Origin: Jiangella endophytica
GTDB lineage: Bacteria; Actinomycetota; Actinomycetes; Jiangellales; Jiangellaceae
Direction of reading: 5' to 3'
Assembly (NCBI RefSeq): GCF_003427025.1
Contig: NZ_QVAI01000005.1
Span: 310,001 to 374,000, forward strand
DNA: 64,000 bases
Below the pieces are notes generated by a model, which saw only the letters and a list, made by a program, of their open reading frames with translations, was not told where the DNA came from and searched no databases. Shown one piece after another: positions 8,711-15,637 of this stretch. Every line of letters starts with the position of its first letter. Positions within the stretch are counted from its first letter, which is position 1. A program made the translations under genes and the position numbers.

Positions 8711-9877
8711 TCAGGCTCCCCAGCCGGCCTGGGCGCCGTCGGCCCGCTCGGCGCTGATCGTCTCGAAGTAGCCGGAGCGCAGGTAGGCGGCGATCGGGTC
8801 GGGGTCGAGGCCCTGCTCCTCGCGGAGCGAGGCGAGCAGCGGGCGGACGTCGGTGTTGTAGGCGTCCATGAGCACCGCGTTGGCGCCCAGCACGTCGCCG
8901 CTCGCCTGCGCCTTGGCCAGCGCGCCGGCGTCGACCAGCAACGCCTTGGCCAGCGCCTCCTGGACGTTGAGCACCGAGCGGATGACCGCCGGGATCTTCG
9001 GCTCGATGTTGTGGCACTGGTCGAGCATGAAGTTGACGCCCGACTCGGGCCGGTGCGCGTCCTGGGCCACGATCTCGTGCAGGATGCGGAACAGCTGGAA
9101 CGGATCGGCCGCGCCCACCATGAGGTCGTCGTCGGCGTAGAACCGCGAGTTGAAGTCGAACGCCCCCAACCGGCCGGCGCGCAGCAGCATCATGACGATG
9201 AACTCGATGTTCGTGCCGGGCGCGTGGTGGCCGGTGTCGAGGACCACCTGCGCCTGGTCGCCCAGCGCGAGGCAGTGCGTCAGCGACGTGCCCCAGTCGG
9301 GGATGTCGGTGGAGTAGAACGCCGGCTCGAAGAACTTGTACTCGAGCAGCAGGCGGTGGTCGTCGTCGAGCGCGGCGTAGATGGTCTGGAGCGACTCGGC
9401 CAGCCGCTCCTGACGGTCGCGCAGGGAGTCCTGGCCGGGGTAGTTGAGGCCGTCGGCGAGCCAGATCTTCAGGTCCTTCGAGCCGGTGGCCCGCAGGACG
9501 TCGATGCACTGCAGGTGGTGGGCGACGGCCTTGGCGCGGATGGCGGGGTCGGGATTGGCCAGCGAGCCGAGCTTGTAGTCGTCGTCCTGGAAGACGTTGC
9601 TGTTGATGGCACCGATCTCGACGCCGAGGTCGCGGGCGTGCGCGGCCAGCGCGCCGAAGTCGTCGACCAGGTCCCACGGGATGTGCAGCGAGACGCGCGG
9701 CGCCGAACCCGTGTAGCGGTGCACCTGTGCGGCGTCGGCGATCTTCTCGAACGGGTCGCGCGGCACGCCCGGCTGGCCGAACACCTTGAACCGGGTGCCG
9801 GAGTTGGCGAACGCCCAGGACGCCGTCTCGACTCCCAGTGCGCGGACGGCCGCCTTCACGTCGTCGTGAGTTGTCAT
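8711..9877 (-). CDS. rhaI: L-rhamnose isomerase (RhaI type)
   Basis: 388 residues if started at ATG 9877, chosen because GGAGG lies nine bases upstream; a longer frame to 9928 would overlap the operator. It is a xylose-isomerase-like TIM barrel. Metal-ligand candidates are visible in LLLEYKFFEP, VVLDTGHHAPGTNIE and GAFDFNSRFYADDDL. It matches the Pseudomonas/actinobacterial RhaI type rather than the enterobacterial RhaA family. It converts L-rhamnose to L-rhamnulose, the first committed step. It is the first gene of the leftward operon, directly behind a promoter and a LacI-type operator. Confidence 0.9.
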   Translation of the reverse strand: MTTHDDVKAAVRALGVETASWAFANSGTRFKVFGQPGVPRDPFEKIADAAQVHRYTGSAPRVSLHIPWDLVDDFGALAAHARDLGVEIGAINSNVFQDDDYKLGSLANPDPAIRAKAVAHHLQCIDVLRATGSKDLKIWLADGLNYPGQDSLRDRQERLAESLQTIYAALDDDHRLLLEYKFFEPAFYSTDIPDWGTSLTHCLALGDQAQVVLDTGHHAPGTNIEFIVMMLLRAGRLGAFDFNSRFYADDDLMVGAADPFQLFRILHEIVAQDAHRPESGVNFMLDQCHNIEPKIPAVIRSVLNVQEALAKALLVDAGALAKAQASGDVLGANAVLMDAYNTDVRPLLASLREEQGLDPDPIAAYLRSGYFETISAERADGAQAGWGA

Positions 9878-9903
9878 CGTGTGTTGCCTCCAACGGCCGT
9901 CTT

Positions 9904-9915
9904 TGAACCGATTCA
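9904..9915. promoter_or_regulatory. LacI-family operator upstream of the rhamnose operon
   Basis: The 12-bp TGAACCGATTCA is a near-perfect palindrome with a central CG, the standard LacI-family operator form. It lies ~27 bp before the rhaI start and just downstream of the predicted promoter, where a bound repressor would block transcription. The divergent LacI-family gene next door is the likely binder. Confidence 0.65.
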
Positions 9916-9926
9916 GCTCATCCGTC

Positions 9927-9956
9927 AAGCTACGCGGTCCGGCGGCGGCGCGTCAA
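9927..9956 (-). promoter_or_regulatory. Predicted sigma-70-type promoter of the rhamnose operon
   Basis: Read on the minus strand, a -35-like TTGACG (9951-9956) and a -10-like TAGCTT (9927-9932) are separated by 18 bp. Transcription would start near 9920, placing the operator at about +5 to +16. Match and placement are good, but the call is by eye only. Confidence 0.5.
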
Positions 9957-10004
9957 CCGGCCGGGCCCTCGGTGGGGCGGCCGTCCAGCCGGTAAGCTGC
10001 GGCG

Positions 10005-11009
10005 ATGGCAGGAGCCCCGAACATCCGTGAGGTGGCGGTGCGGGCCGGCGTGTCCGTGGGCACGGTGTCGAACGTCCTCAACCGGCCCGAGCTGGTCGCC
10101 GAACCGACCCGCGAGCGCGTCTACGCCGCCATCGCCGAGTTGGGCTTCGTCCGCAACGACTCCGCCCGGCAGCTGCGGGTCGGCCGCAGCCGCACCCTCG
10201 GCCTGGTCGTGCTGGATGTCGCGAACCCGTTCTTCACCGACGTCGCTCGCGGCGTCGAGGACACCGCGAACCAGCACGGCCTCGCCGTCATCCTGTGCAA
10301 CACCGACGAGGACCCGCGCAAGGAGGCCTCACACCTCGACCTGCTCGCCGAGATGCGCGTGCAGGGCGTGCTGATCAACCCGATCGACACCGACGGCCGC
10401 ATCGCCGGGCTGCGCGACCGCGGCATCCCGGTCGTGCTCTTCGACCGGCTCGGCGACCCCGCGGTGGAGTGTTCCGTCGCGGTCGACGACGTCCTGGGCG
10501 GCCGGCTGGCGGCGACCCACCTGATCGAGGCCGGGCACCGCTCGATCCTGTTCGTGGGCGGGCCGCTGACGCTGCGTCAGGTGCAGGAGCGCTACGAGGG
10601 CGCGTCCGCGGTCGTGTCGGCGCGCGACGACGTCGAGCTGACCGTCCTGACGACGACGGCGCTCAACGTGGCGGCCGGGCGGGCGGCGGGGGACCGGCTG
10701 GCCGCCGGAGGCCGCGACGCGCTGCCGTCGGCGGTGTTCTGCGCCAACGACCTGGTGGCGCTCGGGGTGCTGCAGGCGCTGACGCACGCGGGGCTGCGGG
10801 TGCCGGCCGACGTCGCGATCGTCGGCTACGACGACATCGACTTCGCGGCGGCCGCGGCGGTGCCGTTGTCGTCCGTGCGCCAACCGCGCCAGCAACTCGG
10901 CCGGACGGCGGCGGAGCTGCTGCTCGCCGAGACGATGGCCGACGAGCACGAGCATCGGCAGGTCGTGTTCGATCCGGAGTTGATCGTGCGCGACTCGTCG
11001 TCGCGCTGA
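10005..11009 (+). CDS. LacI-family transcriptional regulator of rhamnose genes
   Basis: 334 residues. The N-terminal helix-turn-helix is IREVAVRAGVSVGTVSNVLN (about residues 7-26), followed by the hinge helix NDSARQLRVGRS. The effector domain is periplasmic-binding-protein-like, beginning TLGLVVLDVANPFFTDVARG and containing the late CANDLVALGVLQAL and VGYDDIDFA signatures. It is divergent from rhaI with a shared 127-bp control region containing a LacI-type palindrome, so it probably represses the rhamnose operon and is relieved by rhamnose or a catabolite. Start ATG 10005 is preceded by only a weak ribosome-binding site (AGCTGCGGCG). Confidence 0.88.
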   Translation: MAGAPNIREVAVRAGVSVGTVSNVLNRPELVAEPTRERVYAAIAELGFVRNDSARQLRVGRSRTLGLVVLDVANPFFTDVARGVEDTANQHGLAVILCNTDEDPRKEASHLDLLAEMRVQGVLINPIDTDGRIAGLRDRGIPVVLFDRLGDPAVECSVAVDDVLGGRLAATHLIEAGHRSILFVGGPLTLRQVQERYEGASAVVSARDDVELTVLTTTALNVAAGRAAGDRLAAGGRDALPSAVFCANDLVALGVLQALTHAGLRVPADVAIVGYDDIDFAAAAAVPLSSVRQPRQQLGRTAAELLLAETMADEHEHRQVVFDPELIVRDSSSR

Positions 11010-11518
11010 CTTCGGCAGCGCGCCGTCGTGCGGCGTTCGCTGCCTTGCGGCCGTTCGCCGGCTTGCGGCAGTGGGTCGTCCCCCTGCTGCCCAGGTTCTT
11101 GGCCGCGCATGCGCGCCTCGAGTCCGCGCCCTCTGTGGTCGGCGTTCGCCGTGGTCGGGGGCTTGGACTGGACCCGCGCGCACGCGGTCGAAGAACGGGC
11201 AGCTGTCAGGGGATGGGGCAAGTGCGGGCACAGCCCGCCCCGGTGCGTCGTTCGCCAGGCTTCGATAGCCGGAGTGCTGTTTCGGATGTCGTTGGTGGGC
11301 TGATCGCGTGATTCTGGCTATCGAAGTCGGCTCCGGGTCGTCGGCGTGGGTCAAGCGGTCGCCCGTCGCGCGAAGCGCCAATGGGGTCCGCTCGAGGCGC
11401 GTGCTTCCGGCTCAGAGAATGGGTCAGGGGAACGGCGAACCTGGCAAACGGCCAACGGTCGGCCAGCCAACGAGAAGCCCAGCCGACCGATGCCCCTCAA
11501 CCTCGGTGGACCGAACCG
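11010..11518. other. 509-bp intergenic region with an 11-bp inverted repeat
   Basis: No convincing gene is seen. CTTCGATAGCC at 11260-11270 is repeated in perfect inversion at 11316-11326, 45 bp apart. The flanking sequence is ordinary GC-rich DNA with no transposase remnant that I can recognise. It separates the lacI-family gene from a convergent secreted-protein gene, so a terminator function is possible, but the arms are far apart for that. Confidence 0.4.
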
Positions 11519-12460
11519 CTAGTCCTCGACGATGGCCTGGATCTCGGCGACCGGGATCGGCGTCGCCTCCCACGGCGTCTCGAACACGGCCGGCACGCCG
11601 GCGATCTCCATGACGGTGCCGTTGAACTCGAACCGGACCGTGTAGACCAGCCGCGCCTGGCCGTCGTACGCCGGCTGGCCGTCGACCGTCGCGGTGCCGT
11701 TGACCGACGCCTTGTCGTACACGTAGCTGCAGGCGTCGCTCTGCGCCACGGAGAACGGGCAGGTCAGCGTCGTCGATCCGTCGCCCGGCTGGACCTCGAG
11801 CCGCTCCGGCGTGGCGATGGCGACCAGCCCGGCCGCGGACGTGCCGGTGATCTCGCCGTCGCCGGCGCCCTCGGCCCAGTACCAGGTGTCGAGCGTGACG
11901 AAGGCGCGCCCCGGCGGGTTGAACGCGAGGTCGAAGTCGGGCGCCACCAGAGCGCCGAAGGCCTGGACGGCCTCCTGCTCCCAGTTGATGACGTTTTCGG
12001 GTGGGTCGAGCCAGAGGTACTCGTTGCTGACGAGGTCTTCCTCGGGCGGCTGGGTGAAGCAGGCCTGATTGGCGTAGACGGCGTCCTCGGGTGCGTCGGC
12101 CGGCTTCTCCGGCCAGTCCTCCTCGTCAGGGGCCGACGGCGGCGGGCTGAAGACATAGCAGCTCAGGTCGCCGTCGCAGTAGGACCAGTCGTAGTTGAAC
12201 TGGTCCTCACGGCCGAGGTAGCACTCGGGCTCGGCGTTGCCGCCGTCGTCGCCACCGCCCTCATCGCCGCCGCCCTCGTCGCCACCGCCGCCCTCGTCGC
12301 CGTCGCAGACGTTGATGTACTCCCAGACGCCCGGGCTGGTCTCGACGTACTGCATGCAGTCCTCGGCGGCCGCGGGGGTCACCTGAACGGCGGTGATCAC
12401 CATGGTGCCCACCACGGTGACCGCGGCCAGCAGGAGGCCGGTGAGCCGGCGCTTCAGCAT
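11519..12460 (-). CDS. Secreted protein of unknown function
   Basis: 313 residues from ATG 12460, with ribosome-binding site GGAGGG seven bases upstream. It has a clear Sec signal peptide: KRR, a ~20-residue hydrophobic core, and PAAAED cleavage near residue 33. A low-complexity acidic stretch of DEGGGG-type repeats at about 53-75 follows, then a Cys/aromatic-rich region (CYLGRE, YCDGDLSCY). The C-terminal half is predicted mostly beta. Several cysteines suggest disulphides outside the cell. Its start overlaps the end of the upstream lipoprotein gene by 7 bp, so the two are coupled and probably act together at the cell surface. I do not recognise a domain. Confidence 0.6.
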   Translation of the reverse strand: MLKRRLTGLLLAAVTVVGTMVITAVQVTPAAAEDCMQYVETSPGVWEYINVCDGDEGGGGDEGGGDEGGGDDGGNAEPECYLGREDQFNYDWSYCDGDLSCYVFSPPPSAPDEEDWPEKPADAPEDAVYANQACFTQPPEEDLVSNEYLWLDPPENVINWEQEAVQAFGALVAPDFDLAFNPPGRAFVTLDTWYWAEGAGDGEITGTSAAGLVAIATPERLEVQPGDGSTTLTCPFSVAQSDACSYVYDKASVNGTATVDGQPAYDGQARLVYTVRFEFNGTVMEIAGVPAVFETPWEATPIPVAEIQAIVED

Positions 12461-13029
12461 GTGATGCCCTCCGCTTCGATGGGGTCGCCGATCAGCCATG
12501 AGCCGTCGAGCAACAGCACCTGGAACCCGACCGGATAGATCGCCGGCTTGTCCGGGTTGGCGGGGAGCGGCTCGCCGTTCTGCGTCGCCACCCACGCGCT
12601 GTCGTCGACGCATGAGGTGACGGTGCCCCGCTCGCCGTCGATCGAAACCGTGGTGTCGTACACCCGCGGCTCGCCGGTGAAGACGATGCCCTCCTGCTCG
12701 TACGTGCGCGCGGTCTGCAGGTGCAACGCGATGGTGGACTCCGTCGCCACGCCCGCGAACGCCTCGGGGCTGGTGTCGGGACCGTTGACCGACTGGATGC
12801 GGGCGTCCCAGTAGCGCTCGTAGGCGTCGAGAGCGGCGGCCTCGGCGTCGGCTCCGGCCGACGGGTCGCCGGACGGGTCGGCCGTGGGCGCCGCCGTCGG
12901 GGTGTCGTCGAGACCGGCCGGCTCCTCGCCCGACGACGAGCACGCGGCGAGCGCCGCGACGGCGGCCACCGCGGCCAGCGAGCGCGGGAGGATCGGGGAC
13001 GTCGTCCGTGGGCGTCGGGTCCAGGTCAC
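12454..13029 (-). CDS. Lipoprotein of unknown function
   Basis: 191 residues. The signal peptide ends in the lipobox LAAC with the lipidated cysteine at residue 30, followed by a Ser/Gly/Pro/Thr-rich spacer to about residue 62. The mature part is a ~125-residue NTF2/SnoaL-like-looking domain: ALDAYERYWDARIQSVNG, then RTYEQEGI and a final LLLDGSWLIGD. Actinobacterial lipoproteins of this shape are common and uncharacterised. It overlaps the downstream secreted-protein gene by 7 bp. Function is unknown; membrane anchoring on the outer face is well supported. Confidence 0.7.
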   Translation of the reverse strand: MTWTRRPRTTSPILPRSLAAVAAVAALAACSSSGEEPAGLDDTPTAAPTADPSGDPSAGADAEAAALDAYERYWDARIQSVNGPDTSPEAFAGVATESTIALHLQTARTYEQEGIVFTGEPRVYDTTVSIDGERGTVTSCVDDSAWVATQNGEPLPANPDKPAIYPVGFQVLLLDGSWLIGDPIEAEGITC

Positions 13030-13200
13030 GACCCTGACGATAACGGAGTGGGCCGAAGCCTTGTCACGAATGTGTCTCGACGCCGAGACCTGTTGACGAG
13101 CGGCCGGGGTCGCGACCAGCCTGTGCCGTGGCGTATGCCGTCCGTTTACCCGGCGGAGGTAGCGTCACCGCCGTCAAACTGCCATGTAGGGGGTAGAAAT

Positions 13201-15528
13201 ATGCGCCTGAACAGGCGTTTCCACCGTGCCCTGGGTGCTGCAGCCGCCCTGGGACTGGCCGGGGTCGGGCTCACCGCCGTCCCCGCGCAGGCTGCCGAGG
13301 TCCAGATCGACGTTCTCGGCATCAACGACTTCCACGGCCGCATCAGCGCCGACGGTCAGGCCGCCGGCGCCGCGGTGCTCGCCGGCGCGGTCGCCGAGCT
13401 GAGCGGCCCGAACACGGTCTTCGCGGCCGCGGGCGACCTCATCGGGGCGTCGACGTTCACCTCGTTCATCCAGCAGGACAACCCGACCATCGACGCGCTG
13501 AGCGCCGCCGGACTGGACGTCAGCGCCGTCGGCAACCACGAGTTCGACCAGGGCTACTGCGACCTCATCGACCGCGTCATCCCGCGGGCGACGTGGGAGT
13601 ACATCGGCGCCAACGTGACGGTCGCCGACGGCGCCGACACCGGCTGCGACACCGACACCGAACTGGCGCCCACCTGGACCGAGGAGTTCGACGGTGTCAC
13701 CGTCGGCTTCGTCGGCGCGGTCACCGAGCACCTGCCCGAGCTGGTCAGCCCGAGCGGCATCGCGGCGCTCGAGGTCGGCGACATCGTCGAGGCCACCAAC
13801 GCCTCCGCCGCCGAGCTCAAGGCCGACGGCGCGGACATCGTCGTGCTGCTGGTGCACGAGGGCGCCGCCACCACCTCCGTCGAGTCGGCCACCGACCCGG
13901 CCAGCGACTTCGGCAAGATCGTCACCGGCGTGAGCGCCGACGTCGACGCCATCGTCTCGGGCCACACGCACCTGGCCTACAACCACAGCATCGAGGTGCC
14001 GGAGTGGGCCGGCCGCGAGGTCACCACCCGCCCGGTCGTCAGCGCCGGCCAGTACGGCTACAACCTCAACAAGATCAGCTTCACCTACGACACCGACGCC
14101 GGGGCGGTCTCGGCCGTCACCTCCGACATCATCGCGCTGACCGAGCAGAACTCGGACGGCTCCTGGTCCGCGCTCTACCCGGCCGACGAGGCGATCGCCG
14201 AGGACGTCGCGGCCGCGGAGGACGCGGCGGAGGAGCTGGGCGCGCAGTCGCTCGGCGAGATCACCGCCGACCTCAACCGCGCCCGCCAGTCCGACGGCGC
14301 CACCGAGAACCGCGGCGGCGAGTCGCCGCTGGGCAACTTCGTGGCCGACGTCCAGCTGGCGGCGGCTCAGGTGACCGACCCCTCGGCGCAGATCGCCTTC
14401 ATGAACCCCGGCGGCCTGCGCGCCGACCTGCCGTTCGCGAGCAGCGGCGAGGGCGACGCCGACGGCAACGTCACCTACCAGGAGGCGGCGCTGATCCAGC
14501 CGTTCGCCAACACGCTGGTGACCACCACGCTGACCGGCGAGCAGCTCGCCCAGGTGCTGGAGGAGCAGTGGCAGCCCGAGGGGGCCTCGCGGCCGTTCCT
14601 CAAGCTGGGCGTCTCGGCCGGCCTCACCTACACCTACGACCCGGCCGCGGCCGCGGGTGAGCGCATCACGACCCTCGAGCTGGACGGCGCGCCGGTCGAC
14701 CCGGCCGGCGAGTACCGCGTCGTCGTCAACTCGTTCCTCGCCTCCGGCGGCGACAACTTCGCCACCCTGGCCCAGGGCGGCAACCCGGCGGACACCGGCC
14801 AGGTCGACCTGCAGGCCATGGTGTCCTACCTCGGCGAGAACTCGCCGGCCGCGCCCGACTACGGGCAGCGGGCCGTCGGCGTCACCTGGGTCTCCGACCC
14901 CGCCGCCGTCTACGAGTCCGGCGACGAGATCGCCGTCGACCTGTCGTCGCTGCTGTTCAGCCACGGCGAGCCGGTCGACGCGACGGCGACGGTGACGCTG
15001 GCCGGTCAGGAGGTCGGCAAGGTCGACATCGACCCGGCCGTCGTCGACACCACCGACGAGGTCGGCCGGGCGCAGGTCCGCGTCACGGTGCCGACGATCA
15101 CGCCCGACTCCGCCAAGGAGGCGGCCGAGACCACCCTGGTGGTCGAGCTGGCGGAGACCGGCACGACGGTCACCCTGCCGGTGACGGTCGACTTCGGCGA
15201 CGACCCCGGCACCGACGACGGTGACGAGGACGGCGGCGACAACGGTGACGAGGACGGCGGCGACGAGAACGGCGCCGACGACGGCACCGACAGTGGCGCG
15301 GACGAGAACGGGTCCGACGACGGCGACGAGAACGGCGATGCCAACGGGTCCGACAACGGCACCGACAACGGGACCGAGGACGGCGACGAGCTGCCCGACA
15401 CCGGTTCGTCCGGTGTGCTCTGGTGGGTCATCGGCGGTGTCGTCGTGCTCGCGCTCGGCGGCGGCCTGTTCGCGCTCTCGCGGCGCAAGGGCAGCGCAGG
15501 TGGCGACGCCGGCGGCCCGGCCGTCTGA
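13201..15528 (+). CDS. Cell-wall-anchored 5'-nucleotidase / metallophosphoesterase (LPDTG)
   Basis: 775 residues from ATG 13201, preceded by AGGGGG. The signal peptide ends near AQAAE (about residue 32). The metallophosphoesterase motifs are in order: NDFHGR (D43, H45), GDL (D79), GNHEFD (N112, H113) and SGHTH (~255-258). The 5'-nucleotidase C-terminal substrate domain follows (MNPGGLRADLPF, then NSFLASGGDNF near 520). A Gly/Asp/Glu/Asn-rich acidic spacer (~675-735) leads to an LPDTG sortase signal, a hydrophobic helix and an RRK tail. It dephosphorylates nucleotides outside the cell. The next gene is a secreted nuclease, which suggests joint use of extracellular DNA. Confidence 0.9.
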   Translation: MRLNRRFHRALGAAAALGLAGVGLTAVPAQAAEVQIDVLGINDFHGRISADGQAAGAAVLAGAVAELSGPNTVFAAAGDLIGASTFTSFIQQDNPTIDALSAAGLDVSAVGNHEFDQGYCDLIDRVIPRATWEYIGANVTVADGADTGCDTDTELAPTWTEEFDGVTVGFVGAVTEHLPELVSPSGIAALEVGDIVEATNASAAELKADGADIVVLLVHEGAATTSVESATDPASDFGKIVTGVSADVDAIVSGHTHLAYNHSIEVPEWAGREVTTRPVVSAGQYGYNLNKISFTYDTDAGAVSAVTSDIIALTEQNSDGSWSALYPADEAIAEDVAAAEDAAEELGAQSLGEITADLNRARQSDGATENRGGESPLGNFVADVQLAAAQVTDPSAQIAFMNPGGLRADLPFASSGEGDADGNVTYQEAALIQPFANTLVTTTLTGEQLAQVLEEQWQPEGASRPFLKLGVSAGLTYTYDPAAAAGERITTLELDGAPVDPAGEYRVVVNSFLASGGDNFATLAQGGNPADTGQVDLQAMVSYLGENSPAAPDYGQRAVGVTWVSDPAAVYESGDEIAVDLSSLLFSHGEPVDATATVTLAGQEVGKVDIDPAVVDTTDEVGRAQVRVTVPTITPDSAKEAAETTLVVELAETGTTVTLPVTVDFGDDPGTDDGDEDGGDNGDEDGGDENGADDGTDSGADENGSDDGDENGDANGSDNGTDNGTEDGDELPDTGSSGVLWWVIGGVVVLALGGGLFALSRRKGSAGGDAGGPAV

Positions 15529-15563
15529 CGTCTGACGGCCACACCGGCCGAGCTGTACCGACC

Positions 15564-15594
15564 GTGGCGCCCCGCTCACCCGGCGGGGCGCCAC
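15564..15594 (+). terminator. Strong hairpin between nucleotidase and nuclease genes
   Basis: A perfect 12-bp GC-rich stem (15564-15575 with 15583-15594) with a 7-nt loop, starting 36 bp after the nucleotidase stop. There is no U-tract, as is usual in actinomycetes. It may terminate or attenuate transcription into the nuclease gene. Confidence 0.65.
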
Positions 15595-15637
15595 GTCACC
15601 CCCGAGGCCCGATCCCTCGACCCGAAAGGTCCGACCG

